Of a stretch of 26,546 nucleotides of DNA, positions 7,632 through 15,553 are shown in pieces (the stretch's first letter is position 1; every line of letters begins with the position of its first letter). The position numbers and the translations under genes are program-made. Origin of the DNA: DAORIO01 sp035438585 (lineage in GTDB: Bacteria > Patescibacteriota > Minisyncoccia > Phycocordibacterales > UBA9973); contig DAORIO010000003.1 in the NCBI GenBank assembly GCA_035438585.1, positions 1 through 26,546 of the forward strand, written 5' to 3'. A model generated the notes under the pieces. It did no database searches and was not told the origin of the DNA. It worked only from the letters and a program-made list of their open reading frames with translations.

Positions 7632-10181
7632 TTAATTTGGTGTAAAAACCTGATACAACTCTGCGTAAACCCCTGGCGGAATAACTTTTCTGTGTCCAAA
7701 CTCAAACCTCCAAGACAAATCTCCACTTCTTGCGTCTGCAGTTGTTGCACCTGAGCCAACCGGAGTGCTTTTACCTGGCGGGCTGTAAAATGTTTGCTTC
7801 CAAGGAGCCACACTTGTTTCAAAATCTGGATTAGACATACTTGTGTTAAAAATAAAAACATCATCAAACCACGCAGTTAGTTCAACAATATCAGAAGTTG
7901 TATTTACAGGGACTCCATTTTTAGAATAAAGTCTCATTGAAAATTCCGCCTGAACTCCTGTATTTAAATAGTTTGATACATCTAATACAATATGTTGCCA
8001 CCCTTCATTACCCGAAACATCATCTTCCCAAATAACATTTCCATTTATAAGAAATTGTTTTTTATACCTATCTGTTAAAACTCCTGGATAAGAATCTTTT
8101 ACCCAAGCAGAAAGTATATATGAATTATCATTAGGTTTTACTGTAATAGTTTTCCAAGTTGTCTCACTCGGAATGCCGTAAGCATCATAAGCAACTAGAG
8201 GAACTTTATATATACCAGGTTGAGTAAATGTATATGTAACATTTTTCCCAACCTTTGTATCTCCATAAGCATCACCATTACCAAAACTCCACTCATATCT
8301 ATTTATTCTGTTACCTAAAGAACTAGTGGCATTACCTGAAAAATTAACAGCAAGAGGAACAACTCCTTCTTCAACAGAAGTAGTTATATACGCAGTAGGT
8401 AAAACAACACCTTGTCCACCAAAATTATTTCCTTCAAATATTGCATTTTGAGTATTCAAGTTTTGACAAGCAGGTACCTTACCGATAACCCCAGAAGAAC
8501 AAAGATCTTCTCTTTTAAACCAGTTCTCTCTAATAGAAACAAATCCATTTTGATTAAGTGGGTTTGCAAAGCCAAAGTGTAATTGTGTTGTTAAAAATAA
8601 ATTTCTAAACAAAGTAGTATTTTTACCACCAAGTTCATTCTCTAAGCTAGAATTATTGTGTCTATCAAAATTTATAAACAACTGTCTTTTTAATAAAATA
8701 TTATAACGAGCCTCCCAAGAATTTTCATGTCCACTTGAAGCTACACAATGTCTACATCCTCTAAAAATATTTGCTTCTATTAAAGCAGATGCATTTACTT
8801 CATTTCCGGCACCACCAACCCAAACACTATATCCATAACCCTCTCTAATATTTTCATGAAAGAAATTATGGTGAACATGTGCCCCATTTAATCTATACAA
8901 CCAAACTGCCCACTTATCCCAAGCAAATATTTCATTGTTATCAACTTCAAGTCCATAATTTAAACTCCTAATAGCATTAGCAACACCTGTAGCTGGATAA
9001 CCGTGGTCTAATATATCAGGATTTGGACCACGTAATCTTAGTCCTGTAATTCTAATATTATCACCACCGGTTATAAAAAGAGCAGAAAACTCTTGTTCTG
9101 GGAAAAAAGAATTAGAAAATAATAATGCGCCATTTGATCCATTTAACCCTCTACCGGAAGCCAAAGTAACCCCACCAGGTATTACTAGATTTTTTTCTCC
9201 TGTTAAATCAATAACAGCATTATCTTCTACGTATATTATTTGCCCACTAACTGCATTAAAAAGAGCTTCTTTTAATGCCTGTTTACTAGATACAATAAAA
9301 TCAGCATTATCTTTATTGACTATATTTGTATAGCATTCACCGCCGCCGATTGGATTACCTGTCGGATTCAACTTTGAAGAAAAATTTTCTCCTTCATCAG
9401 AAAGACTTTGGCAATCTGACCCAAAAACAAAAGATACTCTATCTGACGGTTCTGAATAATTATCAGAACTATCAAAAGCCTGAACCATAAAACCAGAATC
9501 ATACCCATTAGTCCCATAATCACCACCATAACTTACCCCAGGAGTAAGATTTTTTATTACGAAGGTATTTATATTTTTTGTTTTACCATAATAAAATCTT
9601 CCATTATTAGTATTATTTATTGGACCAAAAACAGCATATCCATATACATCAGAACTTTCTGAATTATCCCAACCAATAGTTACAGAATCTGAATTCATAC
9701 TAAGAACTCTAACATTTTGAACTTTGGCTGGAGGCTCAATGTCTCCCGATGATTGTCCGCAACCGTAAGTATCAATTGTTTTGATTGCTGAATTTGTGTA
9801 AAAACTGGTTTCAGAAGTAGATTTAACTCTAAAAAAATATCTAGTACAAGGAGACAAATTACCTAATTCTATTTTATGCAACACAACACCATTAATCGAT
9901 ACGGGAGAATCATTTGTTATTAATTGTGGTAAATTCAATTTTGATGTTCCTAGCAATATTTCTGTAGAACTTTTTATGTCAGTTTTCCAATAAACTGTTG
10001 CTGAATCTTGAGTTATATTTGTTACTAATAGATTTGAAAGTACTGGCTTTTGCCCAATTACCTCACCTATCAAATTTCTAGAAAATCCTTTTGGAAAATC
10101 TAAAATATAACTTAATAAAAATACAACCGCAATTAAAACTACTCCGGAAATAATGCTAATTTTTTTTTGTTTTTGATCCAT
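7632..10181 (-). CDS. Large surface protein: Fn3-Fn3-beta-helix-PKD, pilus-operon linked
   Basis: This 849-residue protein has a signal anchor at residues 8-28 and is otherwise extracytoplasmic. Domains by eye: a first fibronectin-III-like module at about 45-137 (ATVYWKT, then LSPCTRYFFRVKS); a second at about 150-252 (PAKVQNVRVL, VTIGWD); a right-handed beta-helix region at about 295-590 with pectate-lyase-like 'GVTLASGRG', 'NIRITGLRLRGP' and repeated 'N.F' turns; a PKD domain at about 596-684 (VNFSGNATSS, YEWSFGNGD, YTFTQPGIYKV); and a C-terminal jelly-roll-like part (NPDFETS...W, then ARSGDLSWRF) similar to carbohydrate-binding modules. Eight cysteines are visible. No lyase active site could be confirmed. 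It follows the PilX-like gene by 26 bases and ends the minor-pilin operon, so a pilus-associated adhesin or glycan-binding role is inferred. Confidence 0.85.
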   Translation of the reverse strand: MDQKQKKISIISGVVLIAVVFLLSYILDFPKGFSRNLIGEVIGQKPVLSNLLVTNITQDSATVYWKTDIKSSTEILLGTSKLNLPQLITNDSPVSINGVVLHKIELGNLSPCTRYFFRVKSTSETSFYTNSAIKTIDTYGCGQSSGDIEPPAKVQNVRVLSMNSDSVTIGWDNSESSDVYGYAVFGPINNTNNGRFYYGKTKNINTFVIKNLTPGVSYGGDYGTNGYDSGFMVQAFDSSDNYSEPSDRVSFVFGSDCQSLSDEGENFSSKLNPTGNPIGGGECYTNIVNKDNADFIVSSKQALKEALFNAVSGQIIYVEDNAVIDLTGEKNLVIPGGVTLASGRGLNGSNGALLFSNSFFPEQEFSALFITGGDNIRITGLRLRGPNPDILDHGYPATGVANAIRSLNYGLEVDNNEIFAWDKWAVWLYRLNGAHVHHNFFHENIREGYGYSVWVGGAGNEVNASALIEANIFRGCRHCVASSGHENSWEARYNILLKRQLFINFDRHNNSSLENELGGKNTTLFRNLFLTTQLHFGFANPLNQNGFVSIRENWFKREDLCSSGVIGKVPACQNLNTQNAIFEGNNFGGQGVVLPTAYITTSVEEGVVPLAVNFSGNATSSLGNRINRYEWSFGNGDAYGDTKVGKNVTYTFTQPGIYKVPLVAYDAYGIPSETTWKTITVKPNDNSYILSAWVKDSYPGVLTDRYKKQFLINGNVIWEDDVSGNEGWQHIVLDVSNYLNTGVQAEFSMRLYSKNGVPVNTTSDIVELTAWFDDVFIFNTSMSNPDFETSVAPWKQTFYSPPGKSTPVGSGATTADARSGDLSWRFEFGHRKVIPPGVYAELYQVFTPN

Positions 10182-10207
10182 AAAATTTATTTTATCTTAA
10201 TAAAAAC

Positions 10208-10753
10208 CTAAGGCGTAACCGCTGGTGCGGAATTTGGATAAGTTGCTCTTAATAATCTATTTACAATTCGATTATTTGAAATATTCAAAATATCATTTAC
10301 ATCATTACAATCTATATTATAACCATTTGAATATATTTCCGTAACTGTTCCTGTGGGGTTAACTGGATCTGGAACATTTTTATCTATTGAAACTTCTACG
10401 CATCTATTTTTTCCCGCCATCTCATATTCAAAATTAAAACTAACTTTACTTCCAACCGCGTCAGAAATCATACTTAACCCTGCACAATCAACTACAGGCT
10501 CAGGATTAGCTGGATCAGAAAATAAACCTTGTGAATCATGAAATAGCGCACATTCAAGTCCAGTATCTGCAGCAAAAAAAGCGTAAGAACCTTCCTTAGC
10601 AGAAAAAGCCAAAACATTCTCTTTAAAAGCTACATTTGAAATACCTATAGCTATAGCCAATACAACAAGCGAAATCAAAACAGCAAATAAAGAAACGAAT
10701 CCTTTTTGGTTATTTAATTTGTGGTCTTTAGTTATTAGTTTTTTGTTTGTCAT
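10208..10753 (-). CDS. PilX-like minor pilin / T4P assembly protein
   Basis: The 181 residues begin with an 18-residue basic leader ending ...NNQKG, followed by the hydrophobic helix FVSLFAVLISLVVLAIAIG. There is no glutamate at position +5, as in PilX_N-family proteins. After the helix comes 'SYAFFAADTGLECALF', matching the 'A..FYAAEAGLE.AL' signature of that family. It should sit in the minor-pilin complex that primes assembly. The globular part carries cysteines. It is cotranscribed with the preceding prepilin (17-base gap) and the following surface protein. Only the family is supported; a precise pilX assignment is not. Confidence 0.8.
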   Translation of the reverse strand: MTNKKLITKDHKLNNQKGFVSLFAVLISLVVLAIAIGISNVAFKENVLAFSAKEGSYAFFAADTGLECALFHDSQGLFSDPANPEPVVDCAGLSMISDAVGSKVSFNFEYEMAGKNRCVEVSIDKNVPDPVNPTGTVTEIYSNGYNIDCNDVNDILNISNNRIVNRLLRATYPNSAPAVTP

Positions 10754-10770
10754 TTTTTTATAAATTTAAA

Positions 10771-11433
10771 CTACGGCGTAGTAGGTGGTGCTGTCTTAAA
10801 CCAATTAAACAAATTTTCAACCGCATTTATTTCCGCCACACCTGTTCCTTGCCTCCACGCAACCAGTGATTCAACTCTAACCTCTGTGCAATCAGCATTT
10901 ACACACTCAATAAAAATAGATCTTTGAAAAGGAGATTCTGTTGCAACAGTTGAATTATATTGATAGAAACCAAATGTTCCGACTATAGTATTAGACAAAT
11001 CAGATGATAATTTTTCTCTTTCTATAAAGGGACACCCGCTTGGAAAATCACTTCCTCCGCCAACTGTATTACAAGGATTTACTATTGGGGAATCTGTATA
11101 AGAAATTATATCTTCAATGAAACATCCATCAGGCTTTGCGCAACTATTTTGAACATTATTTATAAAATTAATCCAACCCGCACCTGGGCTTGATTCAGAC
11201 AAAGAGTAAGTGTCTCTGATATTTCTGATAACCTCGATTCCTTCTTGAGCAAGAGCCACTGCTGTAATTTTATTTTTTGCAATTGTTGTATCAGATACAC
11301 CTTGACCTGTTATAACAATAATCGCTGTAATAGATAATGAAAATATAAATAAAGAAACCAAAGTTTCAACAAGAGTAAAACCCCTTTTAGCTTTCAATCT
11401 ATAGTCTTTAGTTTTTGGTTTATTTTTTATCAT
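10771..11433 (-). CDS. Prepilin (PilV/GspI-like minor pseudopilin)
   Basis: This is a type IV prepilin with an 18-residue basic leader (MIKNKPKTKDYRLKAKRG), cleavage expected at G18/F19, and Glu at +5 of the mature protein (FTLVE). 'ALAQEGIEVIRNIRD' after the helix is typical of PilV/GspI-type minor pilins. I chose the ATG at 11433 over an in-frame TTG at 11454, because the TTG lies inside the preceding gene and the ATG follows that gene's stop by ten bases; this gives 220 residues. Several cysteines in the mature part could form disulfides. Substrate of the PilD encoded upstream. Confidence 0.88.
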   Translation of the reverse strand: MIKNKPKTKDYRLKAKRGFTLVETLVSLFIFSLSITAIIVITGQGVSDTTIAKNKITAVALAQEGIEVIRNIRDTYSLSESSPGAGWINFINNVQNSCAKPDGCFIEDIISYTDSPIVNPCNTVGGGSDFPSGCPFIEREKLSSDLSNTIVGTFGFYQYNSTVATESPFQRSIFIECVNADCTEVRVESLVAWRQGTGVAEINAVENLFNWFKTAPPTTP

Positions 11434-11443
11434 TTTAACTTTA

Positions 11444-12142
11444 CTACGAATCAATTAATCTCTGAGTCACAGTTGTCTGAACTGAAAAAGGAACTCTATT
11501 ATTTTTGTAATCAATATAACCGGAAAGTCTTACTATTACTCTTGGCTGTAGTGTGTCGAAAAAAGCTGGATCAGCAGATGGGTCTGGTGGATATGGATAC
11601 GGACCAATTACAGTAAAACCAGATTGTCTGTGGTCTATTACAAGCTGAACTTCATTCGAACCAAGATTTGGAGTAACGTCTCTTATTGTAGTTACGCCAC
11701 CAACTTTTGAAATCTTCTTTACAAACGCACTTTCAGGTCCCGTTGATTCAATTATATAAGACATTTGATCTGTCTCATCTGCATAAACACCGCCCATCGG
11801 CTCAAATGCCAAAGACAAAGCTTCAGTACAATCATCTGGCTCTTCTATTGTTGGGCTATATACAACAGTCGAACTTACATCTTCAGTGTATTCAGACAAA
11901 ATATCGCAATTATAATTTGAACCAAGTCTTATGTTTCGCGCCATATCTTCAACCAAGAAATTTACCGAGTCGAGAACTTGCCTTACCGCCGAAGTTCTTT
12001 TATGTGTAACGTTAGTATTTAAAACAGCACCTACCCCCACAAGCATAACTGTCACAAAAAGACCGACAGATATCATAACTTCCACAAGAGTAAAACCTTG
12101 TTTGAATTTAGTATTTAGTATTTTGTGTTTGGTATTTTTCAT
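11444..12142 (-). CDS. Prepilin (PilW-like minor pseudopilin)
   Basis: The 232 residues have a 16-residue leader (MKNTKHKILNTKFKQG), cleavage at G16/F17 and the +5 glutamate (FTLVEVMISVGLF). 'VLDSVNFLVEDMARNIRLGSNY' after the hydrophobic helix is characteristic of PilW/GspJ-type proteins. The C-terminal half is a beta-rich globular domain ending 'RVPFSVQTTVTQRLIDS'. It is the second of four consecutive prepilins, 15 bases after the FimT-like gene. Stop is TAG. Confidence 0.88.
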   Translation of the reverse strand: MKNTKHKILNTKFKQGFTLVEVMISVGLFVTVMLVGVGAVLNTNVTHKRTSAVRQVLDSVNFLVEDMARNIRLGSNYNCDILSEYTEDVSSTVVYSPTIEEPDDCTEALSLAFEPMGGVYADETDQMSYIIESTGPESAFVKKISKVGGVTTIRDVTPNLGSNEVQLVIDHRQSGFTVIGPYPYPPDPSADPAFFDTLQPRVIVRLSGYIDYKNNRVPFSVQTTVTQRLIDS

Positions 12143-12157
12143 TTACTTTATAAATTA

Positions 12158-12817
12158 TTACGGCGCCACTTGTTCAACAGAAATATTTCCAACTGCATTA
12201 ATTATTATTTTTCTCTGAGAACCTTTTGAAGAAACAAGTGTTATTTGTGCACTATTGTTTTCAAAAAAATTAGTTCCATCTCCATCTACTGAAATAATTG
12301 CATCTGGAAATGGCCTCTCAAAAGAAATATCCAAAACACCGACATCTTCACAAACAGATAAATCGGTTGTTTTAACAACACAAATATTTGTTATTGAATC
12401 AAAAGCATTTATTTTTACATCTTTCAAACATTCTGTATTTGTAACCGCACAATCTCCACCATAAACCCTGTCTTTATCCAAATCAGTAAACTTTATAAAA
12501 TTTGAAGGCCTATCAGCCTCAAACCTCAAACCAAAAGAAGGCTTGTAGTAATCAAGAGCATTGCTATCAACATACAGATTTATGGTGTCATTTAGTCTTC
12601 CTGAAATTGCATCAGACTGCGCTTCTTTTATCTGTAGAGCAATATCTGAAGTCGTGTTTTGTAAAGATATATTAGTTGAAAAATCAGAAAAGTTAAATAA
12701 AACAACAGAGGAAATTATAGAAAAAATAGCGATTACCACTATCAATTCTATAAAAGTATAACCTCTCGTAAATCGAGCTGTTAATCTATTTCCTTTATTT
12801 GTTAGAAATTTTTTCAT
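12158..12817 (-). CDS. Prepilin (FimT/GspH-like minor pseudopilin)
   Basis: The 219 residues have a 19-residue leader ending ...FTRG and mature start YTFIELIVVIAIF: Tyr replaces Phe at +1 and Glu is kept at +5. 'NTTSDIALQIKEAQSDAISGR' is the FimT/GspH pattern, and the C-terminus 'ITLVSSKGSQRKIIINAVGNISVE' matches the family's final beta hairpin. It starts five bases after pilD, so peptidase and substrates are translated from one message. FimT proteins bind DNA in some naturally competent bacteria; whether this one does cannot be judged from the sequence. Confidence 0.88.
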   Translation of the reverse strand: MKKFLTNKGNRLTARFTRGYTFIELIVVIAIFSIISSVVLFNFSDFSTNISLQNTTSDIALQIKEAQSDAISGRLNDTINLYVDSNALDYYKPSFGLRFEADRPSNFIKFTDLDKDRVYGGDCAVTNTECLKDVKINAFDSITNICVVKTTDLSVCEDVGVLDISFERPFPDAIISVDGDGTNFFENNSAQITLVSSKGSQRKIIINAVGNISVEQVAP

Positions 12818-12822
12818 ACTTA

Positions 12823-13635
12823 TTAATAATTCAAGAATAGTACTTTTGCTAAATCAAGATTAGTCCCCGCTAAAACAAAAGTAATAAAAATAGCAAAAGA
12901 AAGGTACGGACCAAACGGAATCTCTGTATTCATTGTAATTTTTTTACCCCTTATTGGCAATATAAAAAGTGTAACAATCGCCCCAATCCAAAATGAATAC
13001 ATCAAAGCTATCAACATACCAACTTTTCCTAAAATTATTCCTCCCGCAAGTCCGAGCTTTGCATCCCCAAAACCAATCCATTTCCCATTTGATATAAAAA
13101 ATAAAGTGGCAAAAGGTAGAAAACCAATAAGACCGCCATAAAAACTATCCAAAAAAGATTTTAAAACAATCGTATTTGAGTCAAAACCTAGAACTAAAAC
13201 CAAAAGAGCAATGATGGTGGCTAAATTTGAAAGATTGGATGGAATTATCTTATGTTTAAAATCATAAACTGAAATTGCAATAAAAATACAAAAGAAGGAA
13301 AAAGCTCCTAAGAAATACAAAAGGGACATTTGGTTAGTCAAAATGTTCAAAACACCAATCTTTGCCGCCAAAACCCCAGAAGCAAAACCGGTTATCGCCT
13401 CAACTACTGGATATTGAATAGAAATCTTTGTTTTACAACCGCGACATTTACCAAGCTGAAAAATATAAGACAAGACTGGAACAAGTTCATGAGCGTGCAA
13501 TGTTTTTCCGCAATTCATACACATAGACCTTCCCCCAACCCCCTTACCAGTGTTTAATCTAAATATAACAACATTCAAAAAACTTCCGATTAGAGTACCG
13601 AAAATAAAAAACAAAATTAGAAATATATTTAGCAT
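12823..13635 (-). CDS. pilD: Prepilin peptidase / N-methyltransferase PilD
   Basis: PilD cleaves the leader of prepilins at the cytoplasmic face of the membrane and methylates the new N-terminus. The 270 residues contain the two zinc-binding CxxC pairs (C39/C42 and C64/C67), the 'GSFLNVVIFRL' N-terminal motif, and both aspartyl-protease aspartates: D125 in 'SVYDFKHKIIP' and D191 in the GxGD motif (WIGFGDAKLG). Several membrane segments follow. Length and domain order are those of a bifunctional enzyme. It heads the minor-pilin operon and has a TATAAT box 12 bases before the ATG. Confidence 0.96.
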   Translation of the reverse strand: MLNIFLILFFIFGTLIGSFLNVVIFRLNTGKGVGGRSMCMNCGKTLHAHELVPVLSYIFQLGKCRGCKTKISIQYPVVEAITGFASGVLAAKIGVLNILTNQMSLLYFLGAFSFFCIFIAISVYDFKHKIIPSNLSNLATIIALLVLVLGFDSNTIVLKSFLDSFYGGLIGFLPFATLFFISNGKWIGFGDAKLGLAGGIILGKVGMLIALMYSFWIGAIVTLFILPIRGKKITMNTEIPFGPYLSFAIFITFVLAGTNLDLAKVLFLNY

Positions 13636-13647
13636 AACTTAATAATA

Positions 13648-13653
13648 ATTATA
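13648..13653 (-). promoter_or_regulatory. Putative -10 box for the pilD operon
   Basis: TATAAT on the minus strand, 12 bases before the pilD ATG, lies just past the pilA terminator. The expected 5' leader is only about six bases. Confidence 0.45.
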
Positions 13654-13691
13654 ACCCAAAAATATAATATCTTTTATCTGTACTGTTTATA

Positions 13692-13726
13692 AAAAAAACA
13701 CACCCATATGATGGGTGTGTTTTTTT
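13692..13726 (-). terminator. Strong intrinsic terminator after pilA
   Basis: This is a perfect 16-base-pair stem (13692-13707 with 13711-13726) around a three-base loop. The GC core is ACACACCCAT/ATGGGTGTGT with runs of A on one side and T on the other. It starts 14 bases past the pilA stop and isolates pilA from pilD. It would also terminate on the opposite strand. Confidence 0.92.
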
Positions 13727-13739
13727 ATAAATTAAATTA

Positions 13740-14165
13740 CTACAAAGTGTTACAAAGACCATTACCCGCTCCTGCTGCTGTACCTATGTCTTGTTTACCA
13801 GCAAAACCATTTGAGTCAACACAGAATTCGTTTTCTGTATCTAGCAAGTCTCCATAAATTACATAAGTCGTATCTGTTGAACTGCAACTGTCTGTAAAAT
13901 CAGTTGAACCAACTTGCTTATCTGCTGCAGCCAAAAGTCTTGCGATATCTGGATCTGAACAAACGTTTGCGTAAGAATTCATTGTATCGAAATATATTTC
14001 AGCTTGTGCTCTTGCTGAAGAAACTGATCCTTGTGCACTTGAGTCTTTAGCTTTGTTTCTTGCTGCTCCAAGTGAAGTTAGAGCAATAGCTGCCAAAATA
14101 CCAATGATTGCAATAACAACCAAAAGTTCGATAAGCGTAAAACCTTTTTTAAAGTTTTTTGTCAT
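13740..14165 (-). CDS. pilA: Major type IV pilin (PilA-like)
   Basis: This is the 141-residue main structural pilin. A seven-to-eight-residue leader (MTKNFKKG) precedes FTLIELLVVIAIIGILAAIAL, the best match to the canonical N-terminal helix in the window, with Glu at +5. Only the first ~40 mature residues are conserved; the rest is small and Ser/Ala/Asp-rich with four cysteines that could form two disulfides. I chose the ATG at 14165 over a TTG 48 bases upstream, because the ATG gives a normal short leader. It has its own extended -10 promoter, a structured leader of about 80 bases and a strong terminator, consistent with high, separate expression of the major subunit. Confidence 0.9.
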   Translation of the reverse strand: MTKNFKKGFTLIELLVVIAIIGILAAIALTSLGAARNKAKDSSAQGSVSSARAQAEIYFDTMNSYANVCSDPDIARLLAAADKQVGSTDFTDSCSSTDTTYVIYGDLLDTENEFCVDSNGFAGKQDIGTAAGAGNGLCNTL

Positions 14166-14205
14166 ATGAAAAATAAATTTATAATTAATAATTAAAGGGT
14201 TTCGA

Positions 14206-14228
14206 AAGCCCAAAGCCTTTTAGGGCTT
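14206..14228 (-). other. Leader hairpin pair upstream of pilA
   Basis: In the pilA leader, AAGCCC (mRNA sense) can pair with a distal GGGCTT (six pairs, 11-base loop) or, over AAGCC, with a nearer GGCTT (six-base loop). The two structures exclude each other. No U-tract follows, so it is not an ordinary terminator. Confidence 0.4.
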
Positions 14229-14253
14229 CAAACGACAAAATAAATCGTTTGAA
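14227..14253 (-). other. 5'-terminal stem-loop of the pilA transcript
   Basis: TTCAAACGA (mRNA sense) pairs with TCGTTTGAA: nine perfect pairs and a nine-base loop. The stem begins a few bases after the extended -10, so it should form the extreme 5' end of the mRNA, a position where hairpins are known to protect messages from decay in other bacteria. Confidence 0.5.
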
Positions 14254-14255
14254 TA

Positions 14256-14264
14256 ATTATATCA
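14256..14264 (-). promoter_or_regulatory. Extended -10 promoter for pilA
   Basis: TGATATAAT on the minus strand is a perfect extended -10. A weak TTAATACA lies around the -35 position. Predicted start is near 14249, giving an untranslated leader of about 80 bases, unlike the near-leaderless promoters of its neighbours. Confidence 0.6.
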
Positions 14265-14321
14265 TTTATAAAATCCCTTGTATTAAGGTATCTTTCTGTG
14301 GAAAAAAATACAGCCAAACCA

Positions 14322-15527
14322 TTAAGAAATTGTAGAAGAAATGTTGTAAATAGGAATAAGGACTGAAGCAACCAATATTCCAACACCAAGACCCAAGAAT
14401 ACAATCATCGCTGGTTCGATAAGACCAATCAATGTATCAACAGCATCGTTTACTTCACGTCGATAAAAATTTGAAAGAGTTTTCAAAATCTGCCCAAGCT
14501 TTCCGGTCTCTTCCCCAATCTTTGTCATTTGCACAAAAATATTTGGAATATCTTCTGGGTATTTTGCTAATGCATCTGAAACCAAGAAACCACTTTTTAC
14601 TTTCTCAGCAGTGTCTCTCATTATATTTTCATAAAATTTATTTCCAACAACTTCAGCCGTTAGATCAATAGATCGAACAATCGGAATACCAGAAGTCAGC
14701 ATTGTGTCGAGGTTGTCTGATATTCGAGATAGGTATAATTTTCTATATAAATTTCCAAAAGCTGGAGTTGCAAGTTTTAATCTGTCTAAAAATAATTTTC
14801 CTTTTTCTGTACCTGACAACCACCAAAGATATACTCCACCAAAAACAACACCGATCAAAAGTATAAAACCATAATTAACAAAGAAATTTGAAGCACCGAT
14901 AACAATTCGAGTATAGATTGGAATTTCTTGGCCTGATTCAATAATAAGTTGTGAAAGTTTTGGAATTACCAAAGTCAAAAGCAAAACCATAACAGATATA
15001 AAAACCACAACAACAAAAGCCGGATATATAAGAGCATTTTTTGTCTTTGATGTTAGTTGATGTTGTCTCTCGAGGTAATCTGCCAAATAAATAAAAGTTT
15101 GATTTAATTTTCCAGATTCTTCAGCAACTTTTACCATTGAAGTGTAAAAATTTGAAAAGACATCTGGGTGTTTTTCCATTGCACCAGAAATAGAAAATCC
15201 AGCCTGCAAATCATCTACAATTTGAGTTAGTACTTTTTGTAAATATGGATTATCGTTACTTGCAGAAAGCAAAGAAAAAGCTTTTAGCGCTGATACTTGA
15301 GCTTCAAAAAGTGTTGCGATTTGTCGCGACAAAATAACTATTTCTTTATTTGAAACAGATTTAAAAATAACAGATCTTAAACCTTTCTTATTTTCATCTC
15401 CTTCAATAGACAAAACTACAAAACCACGCCTTTGAAGTGCTCCAATAGCCAAATCCTTAGATACTGCGTCTATTGTTCCATCTCTTTTTTCACCATTGTC
15501 CGTTATAGCTTTGTATTTAAATACCAT
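14322..15527 (-). CDS. pilC: Type IV pilus inner-membrane platform protein PilC
   Basis: PilC couples the assembly ATPases to pilin insertion and extraction. The 401 residues hold two T2SF domains: the first at about 65-190 ('LSRQIATLFEAQVSALKAF', 'VAEESGKLNQTFIYLADYLERQ') and the second at about 265-390 ('LSRISDNLDTMLTSGIPIVRSID', 'TKIGEETGKLGQILKTLSNFY'). Membrane segments lie near 165-190, 210-235 and 370-398. The duplicated 'GEE(T/S)GKL' motifs are diagnostic. It follows pilT by 26 bases and has normal length. Confidence 0.96.
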   Translation of the reverse strand: MVFKYKAITDNGEKRDGTIDAVSKDLAIGALQRRGFVVLSIEGDENKKGLRSVIFKSVSNKEIVILSRQIATLFEAQVSALKAFSLLSASNDNPYLQKVLTQIVDDLQAGFSISGAMEKHPDVFSNFYTSMVKVAEESGKLNQTFIYLADYLERQHQLTSKTKNALIYPAFVVVVFISVMVLLLTLVIPKLSQLIIESGQEIPIYTRIVIGASNFFVNYGFILLIGVVFGGVYLWWLSGTEKGKLFLDRLKLATPAFGNLYRKLYLSRISDNLDTMLTSGIPIVRSIDLTAEVVGNKFYENIMRDTAEKVKSGFLVSDALAKYPEDIPNIFVQMTKIGEETGKLGQILKTLSNFYRREVNDAVDTLIGLIEPAMIVFLGLGVGILVASVLIPIYNISSTIS

Positions 15528-15553
15528 AGTTGTTTTCTAAATTATTAATAATT

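Noticed and set aside
7632..10181. Assignment of the large protein as a pectate lyase
   Set aside because: The beta-helix pattern is present, but I could not confirm the calcium-binding and arginine active-site residues, so only the fold is claimed.
11434..11454. Longer start (TTG) for the PilV-like prepilin, overlapping the preceding gene
   Set aside because: It is a TTG inside the upstream gene, while an ATG ten bases after that gene's stop gives a leader similar to the other prepilins.
13660..13735. The repeat at 13692-13726 as a mobile-element end or CRISPR-like repeat
   Set aside because: It is a single perfect hairpin with flanking A and T runs directly after a stop codon, which a terminator explains fully. 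No CRISPR array or insertion sequence is visible anywhere in the window.
14166..14213. Longer start (TTG) for pilA
   Set aside because: It would add 16 hydrophobic residues before the leader and lies within the hairpin leader; the ATG at 14165 gives a canonical short leader.
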